Assembly: GCF_030817015.1 (NCBI RefSeq)
Contig: NZ_JAUSYS010000001.1
Location: 372,001 to 436,000, forward strand
Length of the DNA stretch: 64,000 bases
Reading direction: 5' to 3'
DNA from: Arthrobacter sp. V1I7
Lineage (GTDB): Bacteria; Actinomycetota; Actinomycetes; Actinomycetales; Micrococcaceae
The translations under genes were made by a program, and so were the position numbers. Shown piece after piece: positions 56,680-64,000 of the stretch; within the stretch, counting starts at the first letter, position 1; each line of letters opens with the position of its first letter. Below the pieces are notes generated by a model, which saw nothing but the letters and a program-made list of their open reading frames with translations, was not told the origin of the DNA and ran no database searches.

Positions 56680-57687
56680 ATGACACTGGCACCAGAAGGC
56701 CGCAAACTGCTGCGGGTTGAACAGCGCAACTCGGCAGTCCCGGTGGAGCGTAAGCCGGAGTGGATCAAGGCCAAGGTCCAGATGGGCCCCGAGTTCGTGC
56801 AGCTCAAGAACCTGGTCAAAAAGGAAGGCCTCCACACCGTCTGTGAAGAGGCCGGCTGCCCCAACATCTTCGAATGCTGGGAGGACAAGGAAGCGACCTT
56901 CCTGATCGGCGGCTCCGAATGCACCCGGCGCTGCGATTTCTGCCAGATCGACACCGGCAAGCCTTCCCCGGTGGACATGTTCGAGCCCACCAAGGTGGCC
57001 CGCTCCGTCCAGGCGATGCAGCTGCGCTACGCCACCGTGACCGGTGTGGCCCGGGACGACCTCGCCGACGAGGGCGTCTGGCTCTACGCCGAAACGGTCC
57101 GCAAGATCCACGAGCTCAACCCGGGCACCGGCGTCGAGCTTTTGATCCCGGACTTCTCCGGCAAGCCGGAACACATCGAGGCGATCTGCGATTCCAAACC
57201 CGAGGTCTTCGCCCACAACGTCGAAACCGTGCCGCGGATCTTCAAGCGGATCCGGCCCGCGTTCCGCTACGACCGCTCCCTGGACGTGATCACGCAGGGC
57301 CGCAAGCTCGGCATGGTGACCAAGTCCAACCTGATCCTGGGCATGGGCGAAACCCGCGAGGAGATTTCCGAGGCGCTGCGGGACCTGCACGAGGCCGGCT
57401 GCGACCTGGTCACGATCACCCAGTACCTGCGCCCGAGTGAGCGGCACCTTCCGGTGGACCGCTGGGTCAAGCCGCAGGAGTTCGTGGACCTGCAGCAGGA
57501 AGCGGACGAGATCGGCTTCCTCGGCGTCATGTCCGGGCCGCTGGTCCGCTCCTCCTACCGGGCAGGGCGGCTCTGGGCTACCGCGATGCGCAAGAAGGGC
57601 TGGGAAATCCCGGCCGAGCTCGCCCACATCGAAAGCTCCGGCAGCACCCGCCAGGAAGCCAGCTCACTGCTCGCGGCCACTGCCTGA
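56680..57687 (+). CDS. lipA: Lipoyl synthase
   Basis: Radical-SAM enzyme that inserts two sulfurs into octanoyl chains on GcvH and other carriers. 335 residues. Auxiliary cluster [12 protein letters not shown] (CX4CX5C) and radical-SAM cluster CTRRCDFC (CX3CX2C) are intact; C-terminal RSSYRAG carries the conserved Ser-Ser-Tyr-Arg. AAGGAAAG before the ATG, 13 bp after sdaA. Its place here links lipoylation to glycine induction. No lipB is in view. Confidence 0.96.
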   Translation: MTLAPEGRKLLRVEQRNSAVPVERKPEWIKAKVQMGPEFVQLKNLVKKEGLHTVCEEAGCPNIFECWEDKEATFLIGGSECTRRCDFCQIDTGKPSPVDMFEPTKVARSVQAMQLRYATVTGVARDDLADEGVWLYAETVRKIHELNPGTGVELLIPDFSGKPEHIEAICDSKPEVFAHNVETVPRIFKRIRPAFRYDRSLDVITQGRKLGMVTKSNLILGMGETREEISEALRDLHEAGCDLVTITQYLRPSERHLPVDRWVKPQEFVDLQQEADEIGFLGVMSGPLVRSSYRAGRLWATAMRKKGWEIPAELAHIESSGSTRQEASSLLAATA

Positions 57688-57734
57688 CCAGACCCAAACC
57701 CTGATGCCCAAAACCTGATGCTCAGAGAGGACCA

Positions 57735-58571
57735 ATGATGTTCCCCATCAGAATTGAAATCATCCCTTCAGAGGGAATCGTTGAGCGGGTCACCGCCCAG
57801 GTGCCCTTGACCACGCCGCTCACCGTGACGTGCCTGCCGCAACACGGCATCGAGCGGACCATGCGCGCCGCCGTGCAGCTGAGCATGCTCGGATACACGG
57901 TGGTCCCGCATCTCGCGGCGCGGAGCCTGCACAGCCGTGCCGATCTCACCGGAATCCTCCGCGACTGCGACGTGGCCGGCATCGGCGAGGTGTTCGTGAT
58001 CGGCGGAGACCGGAAGCAGCCGGCCGGTCCCTACGAACACGCCCTTCCGCTCCTGGACGACATCGCACAATACTCCGGCGGCGCCATGCGGGCTGGCGTC
58101 GCGGGCTACCCGGAGGGCCACCCCTCCGTCAACCCCGTGGAAATACTGGACGCCCTGCTGGCCAAGCAGCACGTGGCCACGCACGTGGTGACGCAGATGT
58201 GCTTCTCGGCATCGAAAATCCTTGATTACACGGCGCTCCTGCGCCGCGAGGGCGTCCGGCTGCCCGTCTGGGCCGGGGTGGCGGGGGCCGTCCCGCGGAC
58301 CAAACTGGTCTCGCTGGCCACCCAGATCGGCGTCGGAAGTTCCCTGAAATTCCTGAGCCGGAAGGGTCCGCTGGCCCGCAAACTCCTCAGCGGGGACCGC
58401 TACTCACCGCAAAGCCTGGTGTCCGGGCTGGAAAGCCAGCCCGCCACCATCGCGGGCATCCACCTCTACAGCTTCAACAGCCTTGATTCGGTTCCCGGCG
58501 AACCGGATCAGGCGCCCACTTCCGCAGCACTCCAGCCAGCATCGATTCGAGGAGCAGCACGTGACAACTAA
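57735..58571 (+). CDS. Methylenetetrahydrofolate reductase-like protein (MetF family)
   Basis: 278 residues with the MetF TIM-barrel pattern: IRIEIIPSEG (start of strand 1), VTCLPQHGIERTMRAAVQL, IGEVFVIGGDRKQPAGPYEH (flavin/folate region) and VAGYPEGHPSVN. Shorter and more divergent than MetF; it would reduce methylene-THF or act on a related C1 folate. GAGAGG before ATG-ATG. It overlaps the permease gene by 11 bp. Context is C1-folate handling from the glycine cleavage system. Confidence 0.8.
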   Translation: MMFPIRIEIIPSEGIVERVTAQVPLTTPLTVTCLPQHGIERTMRAAVQLSMLGYTVVPHLAARSLHSRADLTGILRDCDVAGIGEVFVIGGDRKQPAGPYEHALPLLDDIAQYSGGAMRAGVAGYPEGHPSVNPVEILDALLAKQHVATHVVTQMCFSASKILDYTALLRREGVRLPVWAGVAGAVPRTKLVSLATQIGVGSSLKFLSRKGPLARKLLSGDRYSPQSLVSGLESQPATIAGIHLYSFNSLDSVPGEPDQAPTSAALQPASIRGAARDN

Positions 58572-60027
58572 ATCCCTGACTTCCCACCAGGAGCCGCATC
58601 TTGAGCGGCAGCTCAGCAACCGGCACATCCAGCTGATCGCCATTGGCGGCGCAATCGGCACCGGCCTGTTCATGGGTTCGGGCAAAACCATCTCCGCGGC
58701 AGGGCCCTCCGTCATCTTCGTCTACATGATCATCGGCTTCATGCTGTTCTTCGTCATGCGGGCCATGGGCGAACTGCTGCTGAGCAACCTCAACTACAAA
58801 TCCTTCAGCGACTTCGCCGCGGACCTCCTGGGTCCCTGGGCTGGTTTCTTCACCGGCTGGACCTACTGGTTCTGCTGGGTGATCACGGGAATCGCGGACG
58901 TCATCGCCATTGCCGGCTACTCCAAGGAACTCTGGCCGGGGCTGCCGCTGTGGATCCCAGGCCTGGCCACCGTGGCCATCCTCCTGCTCCTGAACCTCAC
59001 CACCGTGAAGGCCTTCGGCGAGACGGAGTTCTGGTTTGCGCTGATCAAGATCATCGCCATCGCGGCACTGATTGTGGTGGGCATGTTCATGATCTTCACC
59101 GGGTTCCAGTCCGACGCCGGCCCTGCCACCTTCACCAACCTGTGGAGCCACGGCGGTTTCTTCCCGAATGAGTTCATGGGATTTGTGGCCGGCTTCCAGA
59201 TCGCCGTGTTCGCCTTTGTCGGCATTGAACTGGTGGGCACCACGGCCGCGGAGGCCAAGGACCCGGAGAAGAACCTGCCCAAGGCCATCAACTCCATCCC
59301 CATCCGCGTGCTGCTCTTCTACGTGGGCGCCCTCATCATCCTGATGTCCGTGACCCCCTGGACCCAGTTCCAGGCCGGCCACAGCCCGTTCATCGCAATG
59401 TTCTCCCTGGCGGGCCTGGGCGCCGCCGCCACCGTGGTGAACCTGGTAGTACTCAGCTCGGCCATGTCCTCGGCCAACTCCGGCATCTACTCCACCTCAC
59501 GCATGGTGTACGGGCTGGCCCAGGAGGGTGACGCGCCGTCGGTCTTCAGTAGCCTGTCCCGCCGCAAGGTCCCGCAGAACGCCCTGTTCCTGTCCTGCGT
59601 CCTGCTGCTCTCCGGCGTGGTGCTGATGTACGCGGGCCAGGACATCGGCAAGGCCTTCGACATGGTGACCACCGTGTCCGCCGTCTGCTTCGTGTTCGTG
59701 TGGTCCATCATCCTGGCCAGCTACCTGGCCTTCCGCAGGCGCCGGCCGCAGCTGCACGAGTCGTCCAAGTACCGGATGCCCGGCGGCATTCCCATGGTCT
59801 GGGTGGTCTTCGCGTTCTTCGCCTTCGTCCTGTGGGCGCTGACCACGCAGCCGGATACGCTGCTGGCGCTCTTGGTGACGCCGGTCTGGTTCATCCTGCT
59901 CGGAGCCGCCTGGTTGGTGCTGCGCCGGCGGCCCGCTCACCTGGCCCGCTATGCGGCGTTCCAGGCCGACCTCGCCCGGGAAGATGAATCTTCCAACGCC
60001 CGGGAGTTCGAAAAGGTGCAGAAATGA
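58561..60027 (+). CDS. Amino acid permease, CycA-like (serine/alanine/glycine)
   Basis: 488 residues, about 12 helices, APC superfamily. LERQLSNRHIQLIAIGGAIG and GTGLFMGSGKTISAAGPSVI match the CycA/GabP group; VGIELVGTTAAEAKDPEKNL is the family loop. GTG at 58561 after GAGGAG is chosen; the frame from 58483 runs in the previous gene. Probably imports glycine, serine or D-alanine to feed the operon. Overlaps purU by 4 nt. Confidence 0.9.
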   Translation: MTTKSLTSHQEPHLERQLSNRHIQLIAIGGAIGTGLFMGSGKTISAAGPSVIFVYMIIGFMLFFVMRAMGELLLSNLNYKSFSDFAADLLGPWAGFFTGWTYWFCWVITGIADVIAIAGYSKELWPGLPLWIPGLATVAILLLLNLTTVKAFGETEFWFALIKIIAIAALIVVGMFMIFTGFQSDAGPATFTNLWSHGGFFPNEFMGFVAGFQIAVFAFVGIELVGTTAAEAKDPEKNLPKAINSIPIRVLLFYVGALIILMSVTPWTQFQAGHSPFIAMFSLAGLGAAATVVNLVVLSSAMSSANSGIYSTSRMVYGLAQEGDAPSVFSSLSRRKVPQNALFLSCVLLLSGVVLMYAGQDIGKAFDMVTTVSAVCFVFVWSIILASYLAFRRRRPQLHESSKYRMPGGIPMVWVVFAFFAFVLWALTTQPDTLLALLVTPVWFILLGAAWLVLRRRPAHLARYAAFQADLAREDESSNAREFEKVQK

Positions 60028-60929
60028 GCACCGCGCAGACCCTGAACAGCCCGGAGCGCATGCCAGAGGACACTCCCGGCCTGGTTGAGCATGTTCTGAC
60101 CGTCGACTGTGCCGAGTCGCCGGGTATCGTCCGGGCGATCTCAGCATTCCTGTTCGACCACGGCTGCGACATCCGGGACATCAAGCAGTACGGGGACAAG
60201 GGGCAAGGGCATTTCTTCATGCGCGTCCACTTCTCGTCGGCGCAGGAGTCCAGCACTGAGGGCCTGCGCCGGGACTTCACGCCTGTGGCGGAGGAGTGGC
60301 AGATGAGCTGGCAGTTGGAGCCGCACGGCCGCAAGCGCCGGGTGCTGGTGATGGTGTCCAAAATGGGCCACTGCCTCAACGACCTGTTGTTCCGGGCGCG
60401 CACCGGCGACATCCCCGTGGAGATCGTCGCGGTGGTGTCCAACCACCGCGAACAGGAGGGCCTGGTCCAGTGGCACGGCATCCCGTTCTTCCACCTGCCG
60501 GTCTCGAAGGACACCAAGCCCGAGGCCGAGGCAAGGCTCCTGGAAATCGTGGACGCCTTGGACGTGGAACTCGTGGTCCTGGCCCGCTACATGCAGGTGC
60601 TCAGTGACGAACTCTCGGCCAGGCTCGCGGGGCGCACCATCAACATCCACCACTCGTTCCTGCCCAGCTTCAAGGGTGCGAAGCCCTACCACCAGGCCTA
60701 TGACCGCGGCGTCAAAACCGTGGGCGCCACGGCGCACTACGTCAACGCCGAACTCGATGAGGGCCCGATCATTGCGCAGCAGGTTATCGACGTGGACCAC
60801 ACGTACACCGCCGACGACCTGGTGGCAGTGGGCCGGGACGCCGAATGCGTGGCCCTCCGCAACGCCGTCCGCTGGCATTGTGAAGGCAGGATCCTGCTGC
60901 TTGGCAACCGCACCGTCATCTTGCGGTAG
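60024..60929 (+). CDS. purU: Formyltetrahydrofolate deformylase
   Basis: Hydrolyses 10-formyl-THF to formate and THF, protecting the free folate pool when glycine cleavage floods it with C1 units. 301 residues: N-terminal ACT domain (VDCAESPGIVRAISAFLFDH) and C-terminal formyltransferase-like domain with INIHHSFLPSFKGAKPYHQA (catalytic His) and LDEGPIIAQQ (Asp). ATGA overlap with the permease. The ACT domain may sense glycine or methionine. Confidence 0.95.
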   Translation: MSTAQTLNSPERMPEDTPGLVEHVLTVDCAESPGIVRAISAFLFDHGCDIRDIKQYGDKGQGHFFMRVHFSSAQESSTEGLRRDFTPVAEEWQMSWQLEPHGRKRRVLVMVSKMGHCLNDLLFRARTGDIPVEIVAVVSNHREQEGLVQWHGIPFFHLPVSKDTKPEAEARLLEIVDALDVELVVLARYMQVLSDELSARLAGRTINIHHSFLPSFKGAKPYHQAYDRGVKTVGATAHYVNAELDEGPIIAQQVIDVDHTYTADDLVAVGRDAECVALRNAVRWHCEGRILLLGNRTVILR

Positions 60930-60934
60930 TGCTC

Positions 60935-61153
60935 ATGAAACCGACAAAGGGAGCACCTTGGCGCCGGGTGTCATGGAACGCCTTGCCCACCGGGCAGCCA
61001 GTGCGGCTCTCACAGGACGGGCGCCCCATCGGCTCCGGAGTCGTGGACGGCAGTACGCCCGACGGTTCCATCATCTGGGTTGTCCTGGACGGCTGGCGCG
61101 AACGGCGGATGTTCCACAGGGAGGACTATGTGCAAGTGGAGATCAACGCGTAG
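60935..61153 (+). CDS. Small conserved-type hypothetical protein (72 residues)
   Basis: Reads MKPTKGAPWRRVSWNALPTG and later IIWVVLDGWRERRMFHREDY; a compact beta-rich protein without signal peptide or helix span. It follows purU by 5 bp and keeps codon bias of real genes. GTG 60929 is an alternative start. Function unknown. Could be a small accessory of the C1 operon. Confidence 0.55.
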   Translation: MKPTKGAPWRRVSWNALPTGQPVRLSQDGRPIGSGVVDGSTPDGSIIWVVLDGWRERRMFHREDYVQVEINA

Positions 61154-61289
61154 CGGGCCACGGCGCAGGCGCGAGCTGAACCGGAAACGGACCGGCCTGC
61201 GGTTGCGCCTGGAAACATGGGCGGTAACGCTCACGGCCGTTGCCCTGATGACGGTCATCATCTCGCAGGCACTGACCTCTGGTCAGTGA
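61128..61289 (+). CDS. Small single-helix membrane protein (53 residues)
   Basis: ATG at 61128 with AGGGAGG just upstream. The chain has a very basic N-terminus (STRSGPRRRRELNRKR) and one hydrophobic helix (WAVTLTAVALMTVIISQAL), so an N-in membrane anchor. It overlaps the preceding small gene by 26 bp in another frame. No family recognised. It ends just before a strong terminator. Confidence 0.45.
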   Translation: MCKWRSTRSGPRRRRELNRKRTGLRLRLETWAVTLTAVALMTVIISQALTSGQ

Positions 61290-61299
61290 GAAAAAGCCA

Positions 61300-61335
61300 C
61301 GCGGACGACGGCGGGAGGTCCCGCCGTCGTCCGCG
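61300..61335. terminator. Strong terminator ending the glycine operon
   Basis: A 17-bp perfect stem, 61300-61316 with 61319-61335. Lies between the convergent ends of the glycine operon and the AsnC-family gene, so serves both. Shares the GACGACGGCGGGA core with the terminator at 6998-7031; AAAAAG precedes it. Confidence 0.8.
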
Positions 61336-61341
61336 TACGCG

Positions 61342-62286
61342 CTAGGCAGTTAGCACGCCGTCGGCGTGGGTTCGCGCTGCCAGCATCTTGTCCAGGGGCT
61401 TGGCATAGCGCTCCTGGACGATCCTCAGGTGCAGCCAGGACTCGACGCTGGCCACGGACGCCATGGCACGCACCTTGTCCAAGATTTCATACATCTCATC
61501 CAGGGAGCTCACGCCAGCGGTGGCCACCAGGTCATACCGTCCGAAGCAGCTGGCGATGAACTCCACGCCGGGGGTGGCGGAGAAGAATGCGATGGCTTCC
61601 TCGGTTCCCGCAGACGTCGAGATGCCGAATCCAAAGGCCATGGCACGGGAGGAGCCGGAGCGGCTGCGGATGGGGCCGATCTGCATAACGCGCGCGTCCA
61701 GCAGGCGCATGACCCGGTTCCTGGCGGCACTGGCCGAGAGTCCGATGCGTTCCCCGAGCGCCTCGAAGCCCAGCCGGCCATCCAGCTGAAGCTCGCCCAG
61801 GATCAGCAGGTCCGTATGGTCCAGCTCCAGCCCCGGATCGGGCGGCTCCTTACCGAGGAAGAGGCTGCGGACCACCTCTTTGTACATCAGGACATCCACA
61901 GCGGCCACGCCCTCGGAGAGGCGGATGGCCTCCACATCCTCGTAGAGCCGCTCCACTGTCGGCAGGCGCAGCTCCGCGATGATGCCGTACCTGCCGGTGG
62001 TCAGGGAAGCGAAGACGGCCCCGTCCAGCTGGCTCAGTTTGTTCAGAGCCGGCTGGGCGGAGCCGTTGAGCTGGATGGAGACATGCGCGACGGCGGTCAG
62101 GCCCAGCAGCCGCGGGTGGACTGCAGCGACGATGCGCAGCTCTCCGGAAGATATGAGTTCGTTGACCTTGGCCGTTGCCACGGAGCGGGTCACGCCCAAC
62201 TGCTTGGATAGATCGCTGAAAGACGCGCGGCCGTCGGCCTGCAGTAGTCGGATCAGCCGATTGTCCAGATCATGCATGGTCTTCAC
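61342..62286 (-). CDS. Two-domain Lrp/AsnC-family regulator
   Basis: 314 residues, a duplicated AsnC architecture. First HTH LIRLLQADGRASFSDLSKQL then GVTRSVATAKVNELI, followed by a RAM ligand domain; second HTH LGFEALGERIGLSASAARNR with a second RAM domain. Starts GTG 62286 or ATG 62277. Divergent from an amino acid importer 277 bp away, which it probably regulates in response to an amino acid. Confidence 0.9.
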   Translation of the reverse strand: MKTMHDLDNRLIRLLQADGRASFSDLSKQLGVTRSVATAKVNELISSGELRIVAAVHPRLLGLTAVAHVSIQLNGSAQPALNKLSQLDGAVFASLTTGRYGIIAELRLPTVERLYEDVEAIRLSEGVAAVDVLMYKEVVRSLFLGKEPPDPGLELDHTDLLILGELQLDGRLGFEALGERIGLSASAARNRVMRLLDARVMQIGPIRSRSGSSRAMAFGFGISTSAGTEEAIAFFSATPGVEFIASCFGRYDLVATAGVSSLDEMYEILDKVRAMASVASVESWLHLRIVQERYAKPLDKMLAARTHADGVLTA

Positions 62287-62563
62287 AATAAACGCCTCTT
62301 GTTGTCGGTGCCGTCACAGCGCACCTTGGCAGATCAGCGCAGTGAACCTCCATACGATTCAATTGTTCCACAGACTGGCATCAGTTCGGTGGATTTGTCG
62401 TACCCCCGCGCCATAAGGGAGCAAATACGGTGTTTGTGAATCCTGGAACGATGGATTCGCTTGCATTTGGGTGGAACTTGGCTAGTATCGTGACCAGCGC
62501 CACATCGGCTCCACCCGCTTTTCGCACCCAAACCGCGAATCCGATGTCATTGGAGATCTGCAC

Positions 62564-63418
62564 ATGCCCAAGTTCACGAAGGCCGCCATGGCTGCGGCCG
62601 CCCTGGCCCTGCTATTGAGTGGCTGTTCCGCTGCCGCGTCCACGAGTTCCGAGGGAAAGGCGCCAGCTGCCGCCGAGGCCCCCAATGGGCTGACGACGGC
62701 TGGCAAGCTTACCCTCTGCATCGACCCCGAGTACGCGCCTCTGGAGTACTACGCAAACGGTTCAAGCGGCAACATCATCGGATTCGACGCCGACGCTGCC
62801 AGGGCGCTTGCCAAGCACTGGGGGCTTGAAACCAAGTTCGAGGTAACCACCTTTGACGGACTGATGCCGGGGCTCCAGTCCCGCCGCTGCGACGCCATTT
62901 TCGGTGGCCTGTACATGAGCGAGGCGCGCCTGGCCGTGGCCGACGCCGCTCCCGTCATGAAGGCCGGACCGTCGATTCTTGCCGGCCCCGCCCTGGCAGG
63001 ACAGTTCAAGCAGCCCCTTGACCTCTGTGGCCGCAGCGTCGCCGCGCAGACGGCATCGTCCAACGCCGCGCGGATCAACACACTCAAAGACGAATGCAAG
63101 GCCGCCGGCAAGGACGAACCGAAGCTCACCGAATACCCGAAGACGGCGGAAACCGTACTCGCCGTCATGAACGGCAAATCAGACGCCCTGATCGAGACCA
63201 ATGTCGCCGCTTCCTACATGGCGGCCCAGAACGAGGGCAAGCTGGCCGTGGCGCCAGATGTCTTTGAAACGGACACCACGTTCGGCGTCTTCACACGCAA
63301 GAACGATCCGATCTCCCCGGTTCTCGCCGAAGCTCTGAAGGCCCTCCACAAGGACGGCACGCTGGCCCAGATCGCTGAGGACAACAAGCTCGACCCGGCC
63401 ATCGTCGACGTTCACTAG
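62564..63418 (+). CDS. ABC amino acid importer binding lipoprotein (family 3)
   Basis: 284 residues. Signal peptide with lipobox LLSGC (about residue 21) and an Ala/Ser linker. Family 3 fold: LCIDPEYAPLEYYANGSSG, IIGFDADAARALAKHWGLE, FDGLMPGLQSRRCDAIFGGL. GGAG precedes the ATG. A stem-loop follows, then the permease gene. Divergent from the AsnC regulator. Confidence 0.9.
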   Translation: MPKFTKAAMAAAALALLLSGCSAAASTSSEGKAPAAAEAPNGLTTAGKLTLCIDPEYAPLEYYANGSSGNIIGFDADAARALAKHWGLETKFEVTTFDGLMPGLQSRRCDAIFGGLYMSEARLAVADAAPVMKAGPSILAGPALAGQFKQPLDLCGRSVAAQTASSNAARINTLKDECKAAGKDEPKLTEYPKTAETVLAVMNGKSDALIETNVAASYMAAQNEGKLAVAPDVFETDTTFGVFTRKNDPISPVLAEALKALHKDGTLAQIAEDNKLDPAIVDVH

Positions 63419-63426
63419 TTATCGTG

Positions 63427-63452
63427 CCGGGACCACGGAGCCGTGGTCCCGG
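63427..63452 (+). promoter_or_regulatory. Intra-operon hairpin after the binding-protein gene
   Basis: CCGGGACCACGG (63427-63438) pairs perfectly with CCGTGGTCCCGG (63441-63452), 12 bp with a 2-nt loop. Such hairpins often stabilise the binding-protein mRNA and reduce permease expression. Confidence 0.65.
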
Positions 63453-63473
63453 CCCCACTGAAAGGAGAGCCCG

Positions 63474-64000
63474 ATGGAATTCGATATCGGCATCTTCGTC
63501 CAACAACTCGTGAACCCGAGCTACCTCTACGGGGCCTTCCTGTCCGTGGCCGTTGCCGTGCTGGCGCTAATACTGGCCACGGCCGTCGGGTTCGCCGTCG
63601 CCCTGGGACGCACGTCCCAGAGCCGCATCGCACAGGGTACAGCGGGGTTCTACACCTGGTTCTTCCGCGCCATCCCGGCGCTGCTGGTCCTGCTCATCAT
63701 CTGGAACGCGCTGCCGCAGCTGTTCCCCGTGTTGCGCCAGGAATGGTTCACCCCGTTCATTGCCGCGTTCATCGGCCTGGGCATCGTGGAAGCAGCCTTC
63801 ATGGCGGAGATCATCCGCTCCGCGCTGCTGAGCGTCGACGAAGGACAGAACCTGGCCGGACGCGCCCTGGGGATGTCGCCGGCGAAGGTCATGCTCAAGG
63901 TCGTGCTGCCGCAGGCCATCCGCATCGCGCTGCCGCCGACGGGCAACGAGTTCATCGGCCTGGTGAAATTCTCCTCCCTGGCCTCCGTTATCTCCCTGCA
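63474..64000 (+). CDS. ABC amino acid importer permease (partial, runs off window)
   Basis: The first 175 codons are visible. ATG at 63474 after AAAGGAG. Helices at about 18-42 and onwards; signature YLYGAFLSVAVAVLALIL, then FYTWFFRAIPALLVLLII and the ATPase-contact loop EGQNLAGRALGMSPAKVMLK. Polar amino acid (HisM/GlnP) type. Same operon as the binding protein upstream. Confidence 0.9.
   Translation, partial: MEFDIGIFVQQLVNPSYLYGAFLSVAVAVLALILATAVGFAVALGRTSQSRIAQGTAGFYTWFFRAIPALLVLLIIWNALPQLFPVLRQEWFTPFIAAFIGLGIVEAAFMAEIIRSALLSVDEGQNLAGRALGMSPAKVMLKVVLPQAIRIALPPTGNEFIGLVKFSSLASVISL

Overview
The window is a 64-kb piece of chromosome from a high-GC Gram-positive, most likely Arthrobacter sensu lato (Micrococcaceae, Actinomycetota). 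The signs are high GC in most genes, frequent GTG/TTG starts, ATGA/GTGA gene overlaps, and a homoprotocatechuate dioxygenase that closely resembles the Arthrobacter/Brevibacterium enzymes as I recall them. It contains no rRNA, tRNA or CRISPR. It is mostly a run of catabolic cassettes, each with its own importer, enzymes and regulator.

Layout. (1) 1-6952: arabinan/arabino-oligosaccharide use: a partial FAD alditol/xylitol oxidase, a divergent LacI regulator with two matching operators, an ABC sugar importer and a GH51 arabinofuranosidase. (2) 7040-8947: gene relics and non-coding DNA. (3) 9024-17599: an SBP5 (Dpp/Nik-type) importer with a fused permease-ATPase, a DAO-type FAD oxidoreductase, an opine-dehydrogenase-family protein and a GntR regulator. 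This is a candidate opine or N-carboxyalkyl amino acid catabolic system and the most novel block. (4) 18163-22034: a polar amino acid importer with a second DAO oxidoreductase. (5) 22520-24264: a complete IS1380-type element. Blocks 3-5 look less GC-rich than the rest and are bounded by relics and the IS, so they may be an acquired island.

(6) 24399-29807: amine oxidation: aldehyde dehydrogenase, FAD amine oxidase, cupin and an APC permease with an amber stop at codon 19, with a divergent TetR regulator and a strong palindromic operator. (7) 30113-38086: the homoprotocatechuate meta-cleavage operon (HpaE, HpaD, HpaH, HpaI and a GabD-like enzyme, a GntR regulator and an unusual FAH-RraA fusion), divergent from a large FAD aromatic hydroxylase. 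(8) 40463-47785: a predicted Amadori-compound (fructosamine) regulon: FrlB-like deglycase, FrlD-like kinase, FrlC-like epimerase, a sugar-type ABC importer and a LacI regulator, with a near-identical palindrome before each of two operons. (9) A VOC relic and a MOSC protein.

(10) 49045-61289: a tandem glycine riboswitch followed by gcvP, gcvT, gcvH, glyA, sdaA, lipA, a MetF-like reductase, a CycA-like permease and purU. Together they import glycine/serine, cleave glycine, turn serine into pyruvate, lipoylate GcvH and balance the folate one-carbon pool. (11) 61342-64000: a two-domain Lrp/AsnC regulator divergent from an amino acid ABC importer that runs off the window.

Gene starts were chosen from Shine-Dalgarno spacing, domain boundaries and overlap with regulatory sites. 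No database search was run. Family names rest on recognised motifs, and substrates are inferred from context.
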